Assembly (NCBI RefSeq): GCF_002895565.1
Contig: NZ_AZRN01000036.1
Location: 1-64,000 of the forward strand
Source of the DNA: Petrotoga mexicana DSM 14811
GTDB taxonomy: Bacteria; Thermotogota; Thermotogae; Petrotogales; Petrotogaceae
Reading direction: 5' to 3'
DNA length: 64,000 bases
Part shown: positions 54,301-63,610 of the stretch, piece after piece
How positions within the stretch are numbered: position 1 is the first letter of the stretch
Layout: each line of letters starts with the position of its first letter
Position numbers and translations under genes: made by a program
Notes under the pieces: generated by a model
What the model saw: the letters and a program-made list of their open reading frames with translations, nothing else
What the model was told of the DNA's origin: nothing
Databases searched by the model: none

Positions 54301-55824
54301 TCATTAGAGTTAGTAAAGAAAGGTTATTTTTCAATGGTTATTAATTTACCTACAAAAGGGAAGAACGTATCCAACTTTGGATTCAAGTTAAGAAGAGCAT
54401 GCTTAGAAAACAGCATTCCGTTATTTACAGCATTGGAAACAGCTCAAAAATCAATTGAAGCAACAAAGAATTGCAAAATTGGGGAAAATAATATACAGTC
54501 CTTGAACGAATATGTAGATTATTATCATAATCTACTAAAAAATCTACAAATATCAAAAAGAGGTGAATCATTTATGAAAACCGGGGAAAAGGTAGTATTG
54601 GCATATTCAGGAGGGTTAGATACATCTGTAATCATACCATGGCTAAAAGAAAAGTATGATTGTGAAATTATTGCGGTATGTATCGATGTAGGTCAAGGAG
54701 AGGAAACTCATGCTATCGAAAAAAAGGCTCTTTCAAGTGGTGCAAGTAAGGTTTATGTAGAAGATGTTGTGGAAGAATTTGTAACCGATTATATTTATCC
54801 AACCTTAAAAGCTGGAGCAATCTACGAGGGTAAATACTTATTGGGAACATCCTTTGCAAGACCTCTAATGGCAAAAAAACTAGTTGAGATTGCCCAAAAA
54901 GAAGGTGCAAATGTTATTGCTCATGGTTGTACAGGTAAAGGTAATGATCAAGTAAGATTTGAAGTATCTATTAAGGCATTAGATCCTTCTATAAAAATTA
55001 TTGCTCCTTGGAGAATATGGGAAATTAAGTCTAGGGAGGAAGAAATTGCCTATGCCCTAAAGAAGGGAATTCCAATATCTATAACCAAAGAAAAAATATA
55101 CAGTGTAGATAAAAATATATGGCATATAAGCCATGAAGGAGGAGATTTAGAGAATCCATGGAATGAACCTAAACCTGAGTTATTCGATATGGTTACTCCA
55201 CCTGAAAAAGCACCCGATGTTGCTGAATATGTAACCATAGAATTTGAAAAAGGGATTCCAGTGAAGATAAACGAAGAAGAACTTTCGCCCGTAGAGTTGA
55301 TAAAAAAAGCCAATGAAATTGCATCAAGAAATGGTGTGGGGATTGCAGATATCGTAGAAAATCGATTAGTTGGAATGAAATCAAGAGGTGTGTATGAAAC
55401 TCCAGGTGGAACATTACTATATACTGCACATAAAGAACTGGAAAGCTTGGTACTTGACAAAGAAACGTCAAGATTCAAAGATTTAGTGGCACAAAAGTAT
55501 GCGGATCTTGTTTATAATGGATTGTGGTTCTCTCTGTTGAAAGAAAGTTTAGATGCTTTTGTTGATGAAACGCAGAAGGTTGTTACCGGTGTTGTGAAAT
55601 TGAAACTTTACAAAGGGAACATTATAATTGCAGGATTAAGTTCACCATATTCCTTATACAACGAAGAGTTAGCTACATTTGGAGAAGATAAGATTTATGA
55701 TCAAAAGGATGCAGAAGGTTTTATAAACTTGTTTGGACTACCTTTGAAGATGAGAGCTTATCAGATGAAGCATTTTGTTGAAAATCAAAAATATAACAAA
55801 ACGACTGTAGGAGGAGAACAATGA
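51334..55824 (+). CDS. CarB-ArgG fusion: carbamoyl-phosphate synthase large subunit with argininosuccinate synthase
   Basis: 1496 codons, ATG 51334 behind GGGGAGGT. Residues 1-1080 are a full-length CarB: two ATP-grasp halves ([34 protein letters not shown] and [35 protein letters not shown]) and the MGS-like allosteric domain. From residue 1081 ([18 protein letters not shown]) it is a full-length ArgG. No stop separates them: CarB ends ...QISKRGESF and continues in frame. A run of five A (54555-54559) lies at the joint; one base fewer would stop at TGA 54575-54577, and one base more at TGA 54564-54566. The fusion may be real, or a sequence error in that run. Confidence 0.82.
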   Translation: MPKKREIKSVLVIGSGPIIIGQAAEFDYSGTQACKSLKEEGCKVILVNNNPATIMTDTEIADVVYMENLEMDTLISIIEKEKPDGILGTLGGQTGLNLIIKLKDSGIIDKYDIQELGTSVESIKIAESRELFKRKMQEIEEPIAESLTVSTVSEALNFASQVGYPLIIRPAYTLGGTGGGFAYTEQELIEFVENGLKKSMMKEVLIERSLLGWKEIEYELVRDSFDNCITVCNMENFDPVGIHTGDSIVVAPSQTLTDQEHQMLRDSSIKIIKALKIEGACNIQFALNPSNKEYRVIEVNPRLSRSSALASKATGYPIAKIATKIALGFSLDEIKNPVTGKTTAFFEPSLDYVVTKIPRWPFDKFYQADKKIGTQMKSTGETMALGRTFESSLLKAVRSLDMKIKGLRIKEVQKESDEELVEHLHIPNEKRLFHIAEALRRGYKVFDIHKLTYIDNWFLEKIKNIVDFENSIRFSQLNYDLLLKAKVLGFSDQEISELKGLPEDEVRELRKRYGITPSYKMVDTCAAEFDSVTQYLYSTYGEEDEIEVHKDIKKVIVIGGGPIRIGQGVEFDYCTVKALWALKEKGIKSIIINNNPETVSTDFDTGDRLYFEPLTQEDVLNIIEKEDPMGTMVMFGGQTALNLSEDLERRGIKILGTSYEDIDLCEDRKRFSLLLKKLGINHPRGGYVTSFDEAREIANRIGFPLLVRPSYVIGGQSIEKVNSEDELFEYLLHALDLSPNRPVLIDEYIEGIEAEVDAVSDGENVLIPGIMEHIEKAGIHSGDSFAVFPAKSLSELEEKEIVRYVEKISKAVNVKGLINIQFIVKEGKVYVIEVNPRASRTVPIISKVTGIPMIKLAVEIALGNNLKELGCYEPFYPKIPYTVVKAPIFSLEKLPGVEVALGAEMKSTGETLGIDFNYHNAMYKAFKSAHLDVPSTGNVLLSFPEKVVKGSKSFVKYLQSCGYELWGTTGTAEAFKLIDIKIKEIDHQKSLELVKKGYFSMVINLPTKGKNVSNFGFKLRRACLENSIPLFTALETAQKSIEATKNCKIGENNIQSLNEYVDYYHNLLKNLQISKRGESFMKTGEKVVLAYSGGLDTSVIIPWLKEKYDCEIIAVCIDVGQGEETHAIEKKALSSGASKVYVEDVVEEFVTDYIYPTLKAGAIYEGKYLLGTSFARPLMAKKLVEIAQKEGANVIAHGCTGKGNDQVRFEVSIKALDPSIKIIAPWRIWEIKSREEEIAYALKKGIPISITKEKIYSVDKNIWHISHEGGDLENPWNEPKPELFDMVTPPEKAPDVAEYVTIEFEKGIPVKINEEELSPVELIKKANEIASRNGVGIADIVENRLVGMKSRGVYETPGGTLLYTAHKELESLVLDKETSRFKDLVAQKYADLVYNGLWFSLLKESLDAFVDETQKVVTGVVKLKLYKGNIIIAGLSSPYSLYNEELATFGEDKIYDQKDAEGFINLFGLPLKMRAYQMKHFVENQKYNKTTVGGEQ
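54574..55824 (+). CDS. argG: Argininosuccinate synthase ArgG, internal start within the CarB-ArgG frame
   Basis: 416 aa from ATG 54574, eight bases after AGAGGTGA (54559-54566), a good SD. Joins citrulline and aspartate using [57 protein letters not shown] and [11 protein letters not shown] are characteristic, and the length is normal for an unfused ArgG. The retained SD and ATG mean free ArgG can be made even if the fusion protein is also produced. argH follows with an ATGA overlap. Confidence 0.85.
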   Translation: MKTGEKVVLAYSGGLDTSVIIPWLKEKYDCEIIAVCIDVGQGEETHAIEKKALSSGASKVYVEDVVEEFVTDYIYPTLKAGAIYEGKYLLGTSFARPLMAKKLVEIAQKEGANVIAHGCTGKGNDQVRFEVSIKALDPSIKIIAPWRIWEIKSREEEIAYALKKGIPISITKEKIYSVDKNIWHISHEGGDLENPWNEPKPELFDMVTPPEKAPDVAEYVTIEFEKGIPVKINEEELSPVELIKKANEIASRNGVGIADIVENRLVGMKSRGVYETPGGTLLYTAHKELESLVLDKETSRFKDLVAQKYADLVYNGLWFSLLKESLDAFVDETQKVVTGVVKLKLYKGNIIIAGLSSPYSLYNEELATFGEDKIYDQKDAEGFINLFGLPLKMRAYQMKHFVENQKYNKTTVGGEQ

Positions 55825-57146
55825 AATTGTGGGGTGGTCGGTTTAAAGAAAAAATTGCAGAAGATATGGAAATTTTTAATTCATCGATAAATGTCGATAT
55901 CAGATTATTGCCCTACGATATAGAAGCTTCTTTAGCCCATGCGAAAGGGTTGAAAAAGGCAAAAATAATTACTGACGAAGAGTTTGAACAAATTGAAAGA
56001 GCGTTAAGAGAAATAAAAGAAGAAAAGTTTGAAGAGATTCCAATAGTAGAAGATGTGCACACATTGGTAGAGCAAATGTTGGTTGAAAAGATAGGAGACG
56101 TTGGCAAAAAAATTCACACAGCAAGAAGTAGGAACGACCAAATAGCAACAGATGAAAGATTGTATTTACGAAATGAAATATTAAAAATTATAGATTTATT
56201 AGGCCAATTAAACGCTGTTTTATTGGAACTTTCCAAAAAGTACAAAAACAAAATTATGCCCGGTTACACACATATGCAAAGAGCTCAACCTATCACATTT
56301 TCACATCATTTATTAGCTTACATGGAGATGTTTAAAAGGGATATAGAACGGTTGAAAGATTCTTTAAAAAGAGTGAATGTTTTGGTTTTAGGTTCAGGAG
56401 CTTTAGCTGGAACATCATACGATATAGATAGAATGTATGTGGCTTCATTGTTAGACTTTAAAGAGGTTTCACTAAACAGTATTGACGGAGTAAGCGATAG
56501 GGATTTTATCATTGAATTCTTATCAATAGCTTCCCTGATAATGATGCATTTGAGTAGATTTTCTGAGGAAGTAGTACTTTGGTCTACCCAAGAGTTCAAT
56601 TTTGTGGAATTAAGTGACCAATATTCGACTGGAAGTAGTATAATGCCACAAAAGAAAAATCCAGACTCCGCTGAATTAATCAGGGGTAAAACAGGTAGGG
56701 TATATGGAAATTTGTTTGCCCTTTTAACAACTATGAAAGGCTTACCCCTAGCATATAACAAAGATATGCAAGAAGATAAAGAACCTCTGTTTGATACCGT
56801 TGATACATTAAAAGGTTGTTTAAAGGTATTTATTGGTTTGTTGGGAACGATACGTGTGAACGAAAAAAAGATGGAAGAGGCGGTAAAATTTGGCTATCTC
56901 AATGCAACGGATCTGGCAGATTATTTGGTCAAAAAAGGGATCCCTTTCAGAACCGCTCACGATATAGTTGGAAAATTAGTTGCATATGCTATAACAAAAA
57001 ATGTCTCTTTAGAAGAGCTTAATATTTCTGAATTTAGAAATTTTTGTCAGCTGATAGATGAGGATGTGTATGAATTTTTAGATCTAAAAAATATTCTAAA
57101 ACGCCGTAAAACAATAGGGGCAGCAAGATGGGAGGAAGATGTATGA
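55821..57146 (+). CDS. argH: Argininosuccinate lyase
   Basis: 441 aa; ATG behind GGAGGAG, overlapping argG by four bases. Splits argininosuccinate to arginine and fumarate. Motifs: [56 protein letters not shown] and the fumarase-family signature [23 protein letters not shown] with the catalytic Ser. Tail ([14 protein letters not shown]) normal. Confidence 0.96.
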   Translation: MKLWGGRFKEKIAEDMEIFNSSINVDIRLLPYDIEASLAHAKGLKKAKIITDEEFEQIERALREIKEEKFEEIPIVEDVHTLVEQMLVEKIGDVGKKIHTARSRNDQIATDERLYLRNEILKIIDLLGQLNAVLLELSKKYKNKIMPGYTHMQRAQPITFSHHLLAYMEMFKRDIERLKDSLKRVNVLVLGSGALAGTSYDIDRMYVASLLDFKEVSLNSIDGVSDRDFIIEFLSIASLIMMHLSRFSEEVVLWSTQEFNFVELSDQYSTGSSIMPQKKNPDSAELIRGKTGRVYGNLFALLTTMKGLPLAYNKDMQEDKEPLFDTVDTLKGCLKVFIGLLGTIRVNEKKMEEAVKFGYLNATDLADYLVKKGIPFRTAHDIVGKLVAYAITKNVSLEELNISEFRNFCQLIDEDVYEFLDLKNILKRRKTIGAARWEEDV

Positions 57147-58180
57147 AGGTTGGTATACTTGGGGCAACAGGATACACAGGTATTGAATTAGTCAGAATTC
57201 TTTCAAAACACCCGAATGCTAAAATAAGTTATTTGTCATCAAAACACTTTGAATCCCAATTAATTTCAGAAGTTTATCCGGGATTACAAGGAATTTGTGA
57301 CCTTATATTAGAGGGTGATGATTTCAAAAAAGCGGTTGCTACTTGCGATATAATATTTTCAACTTTACCTCACGAACTAACTTTTGAAATAGCTCAGATG
57401 GTAATGGATGCAGGTAAGAGATTGATAGATTTAGGTTCTGCATTTCGTTTCGATGACTTTAATGTCTTCAAAAAGTGGTATGGTTCAAATGATGACATAG
57501 AATACGATAAATTCAACAAAGTCTACGGATTAACTGAGTTAAATAGGGAAAAGATTAAAAATGCACAAATTGTGGGCAATCCAGGTTGTTATCCAACTAG
57601 TGTGATTTTGGCATTAGCCCCTGTTTTAAAAAATAGAGTTGTATCAGATAAAAACATAATTATTGACAGTAAATCTGGGGTATCAGGTGCAGGTCATGAA
57701 CCTAAATTTAGTAACTTATATTCAGAATGTAACGAAAATACAAAACCTTATAACGTGGCTAAACATAGACATATTCCAGAAATAGGGCAGGAGTTATCAA
57801 AAATAATGCAAGAAGAGGTAAAAATTGTTTTCACCCCACATCTTGTTCCTATGACAAGAGGAATTTTAAGTACGATTTACTGTAATTTGGGATCAGATAT
57901 AACCTTAAATGAGGTTTACGATCTTTACCAAGAGTTTTATAAAAACGATTATTTCATAAAAATTCTGAACCCTGGAAAGTATCCATCTACAAAAAGTGTG
58001 GTTGGCTCCAATTATTGCCAAATAGGTTTTGAAATTGATGAACATACAAATACTTTAATAATCATGTCTGTGATTGACAATTTAGTGAAAGGTGCCAGTG
58101 GTCAGGCAGTACAAAATATGAATTTAATGTTTGGATTGCCTGAAAATAAAGGTCTTGATATAATAAGAATCTTTCCATGA
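57143..58180 (+). CDS. argC: N-acetyl-gamma-glutamyl-phosphate reductase
   Basis: 345 aa; ATG 57143 behind GGGAGGA, overlapping argH by four bases. NADPH-dependent reductase following Arg[18 protein letters not shown] binds the nucleotide, [14 protein letters not shown] holds the catalytic Cys, and [39 protein letters not shown] is typical. Last gene of the arginine operon proper. Confidence 0.96.
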   Translation: MKVGILGATGYTGIELVRILSKHPNAKISYLSSKHFESQLISEVYPGLQGICDLILEGDDFKKAVATCDIIFSTLPHELTFEIAQMVMDAGKRLIDLGSAFRFDDFNVFKKWYGSNDDIEYDKFNKVYGLTELNREKIKNAQIVGNPGCYPTSVILALAPVLKNRVVSDKNIIIDSKSGVSGAGHEPKFSNLYSECNENTKPYNVAKHRHIPEIGQELSKIMQEEVKIVFTPHLVPMTRGILSTIYCNLGSDITLNEVYDLYQEFYKNDYFIKILNPGKYPSTKSVVGSNYCQIGFEIDEHTNTLIIMSVIDNLVKGASGQAVQNMNLMFGLPENKGLDIIRIFP

Positions 58181-58182
58181 AC

Positions 58183-58211
58183 TTGATATATCTTTAAATT
58201 TAAGGTATAAT
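58183..58211 (+). promoter_or_regulatory. Promoter of the citrate/2-oxoglutarate-type operon
   Basis: TTGATA (58183-58188), 17 bases, TATAAT (58206-58211). It starts two bases after argC. A second possible promoter, motif instance 4, is at 58272-58303. Confidence 0.8.
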
Positions 58212-58241
58212 TAAAAAAATCAAAAGAACTTTTATCCTTAT

Positions 58242-58263
58242 GGGCGGGGAGCAGGGCGAAGGG
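58242..58263 (+). other. G-quadruplex-forming motif in the leader
   Basis: Four G runs (58242-58244, 58246-58249, 58254-58256, 58261-58263) with loops of 1, 4 and 4 bases fit the standard G3+N1-7 pattern. It is striking in an AT-rich genome and lies 30 bases into the leader transcript. Confidence 0.5.
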
Positions 58264-58271
58264 TTACTAAG

Positions 58272-58303
58272 GCATGTTTTAAAGTTCCCAAAGAGAGTAT
58301 ATA
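58272..58303 (+). promoter_or_regulatory. GCATG-TTTTAA-N15-TATATA upstream motif (instance 4)
   Basis: GCATG (58272-58276), TTTTAA (58277-58282), fifteen bases, TATATA (58298-58303), then GGAGG 36 bases after GCATG. Here the SD does not belong to the first long gene, whose GTG start is 50 bases further on, but to a short upstream frame. Confidence 0.55.
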
Positions 58304-58326
58304 AAACTGAAAGGAGGGAGGGTACG

Positions 58327-58370
58327 ATTCTTCTAAATGTAATGGAAAGAAGAACGTACAAAAGAACGTG
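58327..58370 (+). CDS. Putative short upstream ORF coupled to the synthase gene
   Basis: After GGAGGGAGGG (58313-58322) a frame from ATT 58327 reads 14 codons to TGA 58368-58370, overlapping the GTG of the synthase gene (GTGA). ATG 58342 is a later in-frame start; an ATG at 58240 would extend it to 43 codons but has no SD. The synthase gene has no SD of its own, so translation is probably coupled to this frame. It contains three Arg codons near its end (ERRTYKRT), but this may be chance. Confidence 0.4.
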
Positions 58371-59522
58371 AGTAACGTATATATAGTTGATACAACTTTA
58401 AGAGATGGAGAGCAAACTGCCGGCGTGGTATTTGCCAATGAAGAAAAGGTCCAAATAGCGAAGATGTTAGCAGAGTTAGGTGTTTATCAGATCGAAGCCG
58501 GGATTCCTACGATGGGTGGAGATGAAAAGGAAGCCATAAAGAAGATATGTAAGTTAAACTTAGGTGTTTCAATTATGGGCTGGAATAGAGCAGTTATAAA
58601 GGATGTTGAAGAATCCATTGATTGTGGGGTCGACGCGGTTGCAATTTCTATTTCCACTTCAGATATTCACATCAAACACAAACTAAAAAAAGATAGGGAT
58701 TGGGTATTAAAAAGTATGGTGGATGCTACAAGATTTGCCAAAAAGCACAATTTATACGTTTCTGTAAACGCTGAAGACGCTTCAAGAAGTGATATGGATT
58801 TTCTTATAAAGTTTGCTAAAGAGGCTAAAGAAGCAGGTGCAGATAGGTTAAGATACTGTGACACCGTTGGAATGATGGAACCATTTTCTATCTACGAACA
58901 TATCAGAAGAATAATAGACGAAGTTGGTATCGATATTGAGATGCATACCCACAACGATTTTGGCTTAGCTACTGCAAACACGTTAGCGGGAATAAAAGCA
59001 GGCGCTAAATACGCAGGTGTTACGGTAAATGGATTAGGTGAAAGGGCAGGGAATGCAGCTTTAGAGGAAGTAGTGATGGCTCTTAAATACATTTACAAAA
59101 ATGATTTGGGAATAAAGACTAATTTACTAAAAGAAGTTTGTGAATATGTTGCCAAGGCTTCAGGAAGGGTGCTTCCTTTATCAAAAACAATCGTAGGTCA
59201 TAATGTTTTTGCCCACGAATCAGGCATTCATACAGACGGTGTCTTGAAAGACTCAAAAACATACGAATCTTTCTCCCCAGAAGAAGTAGGATTACAAAGA
59301 CAAATACTTATTGGAAAACATTCCGGGAGGAACGCTATTGTTGCAAAGTTTAAAGAGTACGATATAGATCTAACTCCAGAACAAGCAGAAGAGATTTTAA
59401 AAAGGGTAAGATCTCTATCTGTTCAGCTCAAAAGAAGCCTATTCGATAAAGAGTTAATCTATCTATACAATGAAATGAGGGAGGAAAAGATAAAGGATGT
59501 CAACCTACAAAACAATATCTGA
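58368..59522 (+). CDS. Citrate/homocitrate synthase-type enzyme (HMGL-like family; Re-citrate synthase or NifV/LysS-like)
   Basis: 384 aa; GTG 58368. Aldol-type condensing enzyme: [50 protein letters not shown] (metal ligands), and [19 protein letters not shown]. The family includes homocitrate synthase, isopropylmalate synthase and the Re-type citrate synthase of some anaerobes. Length and lack of a regulatory domain exclude a typical LeuA. The neighbouring aconitase-like and isocitrate dehydrogenase-like genes favour citrate or homocitrate as product. No SD at this start (see the upstream ORF). Confidence 0.82.
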   Translation: MSNVYIVDTTLRDGEQTAGVVFANEEKVQIAKMLAELGVYQIEAGIPTMGGDEKEAIKKICKLNLGVSIMGWNRAVIKDVEESIDCGVDAVAISISTSDIHIKHKLKKDRDWVLKSMVDATRFAKKHNLYVSVNAEDASRSDMDFLIKFAKEAKEAGADRLRYCDTVGMMEPFSIYEHIRRIIDEVGIDIEMHTHNDFGLATANTLAGIKAGAKYAGVTVNGLGERAGNAALEEVVMALKYIYKNDLGIKTNLLKEVCEYVAKASGRVLPLSKTIVGHNVFAHESGIHTDGVLKDSKTYESFSPEEVGLQRQILIGKHSGRNAIVAKFKEYDIDLTPEQAEEILKRVRSLSVQLKRSLFDKELIYLYNEMREEKIKDVNLQNNI

Positions 59523-60756
59523 AAAGATATTCAGTGATCATTTAGGTAGAGATGTGGAAGCAGGGGAAATAGTGATAGTTGATGTTGATTTCATGATGGG
59601 GCAAGATGGGACCACTCCATTAGCTATTAAGACGTTTGAAAATGTTGGAGCAAAAAAAGTTGCGAATCCTGAAAAAGTTGCTTTTGTAATAGACCACAAT
59701 GCACCCAGTCCAAGTGAAAAAGTCTCTGCCTTACATAAGTTGATGAGAGATTTTAGTAGCAATTACGGTACGAAGTTTTACGATATCGGTGAGGGTATAT
59801 GTCATCAATTAATTCCTGAAAAAGGCCATGCCTTACCTGGACAGATCGTAATAGGGGCGGATTCTCACACGTGTACTTATGGGGCTATTAATTGTTTCTC
59901 AACGGGTGTCGGTTCAACAGATTTGGCTATTGCTATGGCGAGTGGTAAGTTATGGTTTAAGGTACCACAAAGTGTAAAAATTGTTTTAGAAGGTTCTCTG
60001 CCAACAGGTGTTTATTCTAAGGATGTTGCGTTGTATATTATAAAGAATCTGACAGCCAATGGAGCAACTTACAAGGCTGTAGAGTTTGAGGGACCAGTTA
60101 TTGATAATTTATCGGTTGAGGCAAGATTTACCATTTCTAATATGTCAGTGGAAATGGGAGCCAAAGTCGGTTTGATGAAACTTGATGAAAAAGCTGAAAA
60201 TTGGGTAAAGGAAAGAACTGATAAACCATTTAAAAGTTACGAACCAGATGAAGGTGCAAATTATGAAGAAATATATAAATTTGATGTCAGCGATTTAGAA
60301 CCTCAAATTGCCAAACCCCATACCGTTGATAATGTTAGTCCAATTAGTGAAGTTGAAGGTATTCCTATACATCAAGGTTTGTTAGGTACGTGCACTAACG
60401 GAAGAATTGAAGATCTAAGAATAGCTGCGAATATCTTAAAAGGCAAGAGAATCCATAAGGGTGTTAGACTTATTGTGGCTCCTGCATCTAAAGATACCTT
60501 ATTAAAAGCTATGAATGAGGGAATAATTCAAACTTTAATTCAAGCAGGAGCGACGGTAGTTGCCCCAGGCTGTGGGCCTTGTGTCGGTACACACAATGGA
60601 GTACCTTCTGATGGAGAGAATGTAATTTCTTCCGCGAATAGAAATTTCAAAGGAAGAATGGGAAACAACAAAGCTTTCATCTATTTGGGATCACCTGCCA
60701 CAGTGGCGGCTTCTTGTATTGAGGGAAAAATAACGGATCCTCGAAAATATTTGTGA
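59497..60756 (+). CDS. Aconitase/homoaconitase/isopropylmalate isomerase large subunit
   Basis: 419 aa, ATG behind GGAGG inside the end of the synthase gene (26-base overlap). LeuC-type large subunit with an Fe-S cluster: GADSHTCTYGAINCFSTGVGSTD (first Cys) and APGCGPCVGTHNG (two Cys), plus LLGTCTNGRIEDLRIAA. Isomerises a citrate-type or homocitrate-type acid together with the small subunit that follows. Prokaryotic-type two-subunit enzymes of this kind may use isopropylmalate, homocitrate or citrate; the motifs do not decide. Confidence 0.88.
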   Translation: MSTYKTISEKIFSDHLGRDVEAGEIVIVDVDFMMGQDGTTPLAIKTFENVGAKKVANPEKVAFVIDHNAPSPSEKVSALHKLMRDFSSNYGTKFYDIGEGICHQLIPEKGHALPGQIVIGADSHTCTYGAINCFSTGVGSTDLAIAMASGKLWFKVPQSVKIVLEGSLPTGVYSKDVALYIIKNLTANGATYKAVEFEGPVIDNLSVEARFTISNMSVEMGAKVGLMKLDEKAENWVKERTDKPFKSYEPDEGANYEEIYKFDVSDLEPQIAKPHTVDNVSPISEVEGIPIHQGLLGTCTNGRIEDLRIAANILKGKRIHKGVRLIVAPASKDTLLKAMNEGIIQTLIQAGATVVAPGCGPCVGTHNGVPSDGENVISSANRNFKGRMGNNKAFIYLGSPATVAASCIEGKITDPRKYL

Positions 60757-60786
60757 CAATTAATTTTTTGAACGGGAGGATAAATA

Positions 60787-61290
60787 ATGGAATTAAAAGG
60801 TTATTCACATAAATTTGGTGACGATGTAAACACCGACTATATTATCTCCGGAAAATACAAATTCAGTACCATCGATATGGACGAATTATCTGTTCATTTG
60901 ATGGAGGATCTAAGGCCAAATTTTTATAATGAAATCAAAAAAGGTGATTTCATTGTTGCAGGAGAAAATTTTGGTTGTGGTTCTTCTAGAGAGCAAGCGC
61001 CTTTAGTGATAAAACACGCTGGTATCAGTGCTGTAATAGCAACTTCTTTCGCCCGAATATTTTATAGAAATTCCATAAATATTGGGTTACCTTTGGTTGA
61101 AGTTCCCACTAATAATATAGATGAAGGTGATTTATTGACTGTTGATCTAGAAAAAGGTGTAGTTAAGAATCTTACCAAAGATGAAGTTTTGAAGATTAAA
61201 TCTCTCCCCAAAGTGATGTTAAAGATTTTACAAAGTGGGGGTTTGGTTAATTATTACAAAAAATACGGTACTTTAGAATTAATAGATTAG
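60787..61290 (+). CDS. Aconitase/homoaconitase/isopropylmalate isomerase small subunit
   Basis: 167 aa; ATG behind GGGAGG. LeuD-type swivel domain: [15 protein letters not shown] and [36 protein letters not shown] are conserved. The loop that sets specificity in this family reads Y-K-F-S (residues 24-27) instead of the YLRT-type sequence common in isopropylmalate isomerases. That suggests a different substrate, but it is not proof. Confidence 0.87.
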   Translation: MELKGYSHKFGDDVNTDYIISGKYKFSTIDMDELSVHLMEDLRPNFYNEIKKGDFIVAGENFGCGSSREQAPLVIKHAGISAVIATSFARIFYRNSINIGLPLVEVPTNNIDEGDLLTVDLEKGVVKNLTKDEVLKIKSLPKVMLKILQSGGLVNYYKKYGTLELID

Positions 61291-61301
61291 TAGGTGATTT
61301 T

Positions 61302-62297
61302 ATGTATACAGTTACTTTGATTCCGGGTGATGGAATAGGTCCAGAAATAACCTCTGTAGTTGTAGATGTCTTTGAGCATATGAACGTTCCTATTATTTGG
61401 GATTTAGTGGAAGCTGGAGAGAAGGTAATTGAGAAATATGGAACTCCTCTGCCTGATTATGTAATAGATTCGATTAGGAAAAACAAAGTAGCTTTGAAAG
61501 GTCCGATAACTACGCCAATAGGTAAAGGATTTAGAAGTGTGAATGTTACACTAAGAGAAAGGTTGAACCTGTATGCAAACTTACGACCAATTAAAAGTTT
61601 AGTGGGCCTCAATACCAAATACGATAATGTCGATTTGGTTGTAGTGAGAGAAAATACCGAAGGTTTGTATAAAGGGATTGAATACAAGATCGACGATACA
61701 GCTTGTGCCGTTAGAGTGATAACAAAAAATGCAAGCGATAAGATTGCATATTTTACATTTAAATATGCAAAAGAAAATAAAAGAAAGAAAGTTACAGCTG
61801 TACATAAGGCAAACATTCTAAAGATTACAGATGGCTTATTTTTAGAATCTATTAGAAAAGTTGCAAGCGAATATCCTGAAATAGAGTACGAAGAAAAGAT
61901 CGTTGACAATATGTCTATGCAGTTGGTATTGAATCCCGAAAAATATGATGTAATTGTCGCTCCTAATTTGTACGGAGATATCCTTTCCGATTTAGCCGCA
62001 GGTTTGATAGGAGGATTGGGTCTTGCTCCAGCTGCTAATATTGGCGAGGATGCTGCGATCTTTGAAGCGGTCCATGGAAGTGCTCCAGATATAACCAATA
62101 AAGGTATAGCAAACCCGATTGCTTTATTAAGCTCATCCATTATGTTATTAGATTATTTAAAACTGAATAAGTTAGCAAAAAAACTCGAAAATGCTATTTC
62201 TGCAACGGTTAAAGATATACAAGTTTTAACACCGGATTTAGGTGGAAAAGGTAACATAGAGTCTATGAAAAATAAAATTATTTCATTTTTGAGTTGA
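61302..62297 (+). CDS. NAD-dependent isocitrate dehydrogenase-like enzyme (IDH/IMDH/HICDH family)
   Basis: 331 aa; ATG after TAGGTGA. Beta-decarboxylating dehydrogenase. The substrate segment GFRSVNVTLRERLNLYANLRP has S-x-N-x-x-L-R, where isocitrate dehydrogenases have Ser and Asn contacting the gamma-carboxylate; isopropylmalate and homoisocitrate enzymes normally differ there. HGSAPDITNKGIANP has the Asp of the NAD-specific type, and NLYGDILSDLAAGLIGGLG is the metal-binding signature. This favours isocitrate to 2-oxoglutarate. Confidence 0.85.
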   Translation: MYTVTLIPGDGIGPEITSVVVDVFEHMNVPIIWDLVEAGEKVIEKYGTPLPDYVIDSIRKNKVALKGPITTPIGKGFRSVNVTLRERLNLYANLRPIKSLVGLNTKYDNVDLVVVRENTEGLYKGIEYKIDDTACAVRVITKNASDKIAYFTFKYAKENKRKKVTAVHKANILKITDGLFLESIRKVASEYPEIEYEEKIVDNMSMQLVLNPEKYDVIVAPNLYGDILSDLAAGLIGGLGLAPAANIGEDAAIFEAVHGSAPDITNKGIANPIALLSSSIMLLDYLKLNKLAKKLENAISATVKDIQVLTPDLGGKGNIESMKNKIISFLS

Positions 62298-62313
62298 ATG
62301 GTTGGTGATTTTT

Positions 62314-63480
62314 TTGAAAAATACAATCAATAAGATAGTTATAAAGGTTGGTAGTAGCTCAATAGCTGATGAGAATGGAATAAATGTTGGTAAGATGAAT
62401 AAAATTGTCGAGCAAGTGACTGACTTAAAGTTTAAAAGAAAAAAAGATATAATTATTGTTTCATCAGGAGCTATAGCAGCTGGCAGAAGTGAATTAGGTT
62501 ACAGTTACAAACCGTATTCTGTTGCAGAAAAGCAGGCTTGTGCAGCAGTTGGCCAAGGTGTATTGATCTCCAAATATCGTGATCTTTTTGCAGTTAAAAA
62601 TATTAAAGTGGCACAAATACTTTTAACAGCTGACGATTTTTCTAATCGTCAGCGTTATTTAAATGCATACAATACCATGAATGCACTTTTAGAAAATGAT
62701 GTGATACCTATTGTAAATGAAAACGATACAATAACGACAGATGAAATCAAATTCGGAGATAATGATGTTTTATCTGCTCAAGTAGCAAGTTTGTTGGAAG
62801 CAGACTTATCGATCATTCTCTCAGATATTCCAGGATTGTTGAAAGATTTAGGTAACCCGAAATCACTGATCAATATTGTTGAAGAAGTTACTCCTGAGCT
62901 TGAAAATCTTGCTAATGGAAAAAGTGGTAAACTAGGTACCGGCGGGATGAGTTCAAAATTAAAAGCAGCAAAGATTTCCATCGCCTCAGGAATACCTTTA
63001 ACAATTCTCCCATCTTATGAAGAGAGTATTATTACAAAGGCTGTGGATAATATTGAAAATAGGCAGTTTAACCTTGGTACAACCTTTTTACCCAAAGGAA
63101 AAAGGATGAGCAAAAGGAAGAGATGGATTCAATTCAGCTTAAAGCCAAAAGGCAAATTGATTGTGGATAATGGAGCCCATGAAGCACTTTTAAAAGGAAA
63201 AAGTCTATTAGCGGTAGGAATTATAAGTGTATCAGGTAGTTTTTCCGTCGGAGATCTGGTTTTGATATCTAATAAAAAAGGAGAAAGCATTGGAAAAGGT
63301 TTAATAAACTATTCTTCCGAGGAATTAAAAGAAATAATTGGTAAAAAAACCGATGAAATACTTACATTCAAAGAAAACTTTGGACCTGAAGAAGTAATAC
63401 ACAGGGATAATTTAGTTATAATGGAGGCAACGGAGGGATTTGAACCCTCGAATAGCGGTTTTGCAGACCGCCGCCTTTGA
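62314..63480 (+). CDS. proB: Glutamate 5-kinase ProB, 3' end antisense to tRNA-Cys
   Basis: 388 aa; TTG 62314 after GGTGAT. First enzyme of proline synthesis from glutamate: KVGSSSIADENG, VSSGAIAAGRSELGY, IPIVNENDTITTDEIKFGDND and GTGGMSSKLKAAKIS, then a C-terminal PUA domain (about 270-365). The normal protein would end near VIHRDNLVI; here about 18 extra codons (MEATEGFEPSNSGFADRRL) run through the antisense of tRNA-Cys to a TGA at 63478-63480. It is last in the operon and uses the glutamate branch fed by the 2-oxoglutarate module. Confidence 0.93.
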   Translation: MKNTINKIVIKVGSSSIADENGINVGKMNKIVEQVTDLKFKRKKDIIIVSSGAIAAGRSELGYSYKPYSVAEKQACAAVGQGVLISKYRDLFAVKNIKVAQILLTADDFSNRQRYLNAYNTMNALLENDVIPIVNENDTITTDEIKFGDNDVLSAQVASLLEADLSIILSDIPGLLKDLGNPKSLINIVEEVTPELENLANGKSGKLGTGGMSSKLKAAKISIASGIPLTILPSYEESIITKAVDNIENRQFNLGTTFLPKGKRMSKRKRWIQFSLKPKGKLIVDNGAHEALLKGKSLLAVGIISVSGSFSVGDLVLISNKKGESIGKGLINYSSEELKEIIGKKTDEILTFKENFGPEEVIHRDNLVIMEATEGFEPSNSGFADRRL

Positions 63481-63498
63481 CCCCTTGGCTACGTTGCC
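63422..63498 (-). tRNA. tRNA-Cys (GCA)
   Basis: Minus strand 63498 to 63422. Acceptor GGCAACG/CGTTGCC, D-arm, anticodon stem GCGGT with loop CTGCAAA (anticodon GCA), T-arm GAGGGTTCAAATCCCTC, U73 (a tRNA-Cys identity base) and encoded CCA. About 59 bases overlap the 3' end of proB on the other strand. Confidence 0.95.
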
Positions 63499-63502
63499 AA
63501 AT

Positions 63503-63579
63503 TGGCGGGGACGACGGGACTCGAACCCGCGGCCACCGGTGTGACAGACCGGCATGATAACCAGCTTCACCACGTCCCC
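63503..63579 (-). tRNA. tRNA-Asp (GTC)
   Basis: Minus strand 63579 to 63503. Acceptor GGGGACG/CGTCCCC, anticodon stem CCGGT with loop CTGTCAC (anticodon GTC), T-arm CGCGGGTTCGAGTCCCG, G73 (identity base for Asp) and encoded CCA. It precedes tRNA-Cys by four bases and follows the trigger factor gene, probably in one transcript. Confidence 0.95.
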
Positions 63580-63610
63580 TGCAACTTCAAATGTATTTTA
63601 TCATATAATT

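Noticed and set aside
55050-55478. A minus-strand frame (142 codons) within argG.
   Set aside because: Shadow of a highly conserved gene, with low-complexity Phe/Ser-rich translation.
61457-62140. A long minus-strand open frame (about 227 codons) inside the dehydrogenase gene.
   Set aside because: It is antisense to a clear family gene, has no SD, and its translation has no recognisable domain.
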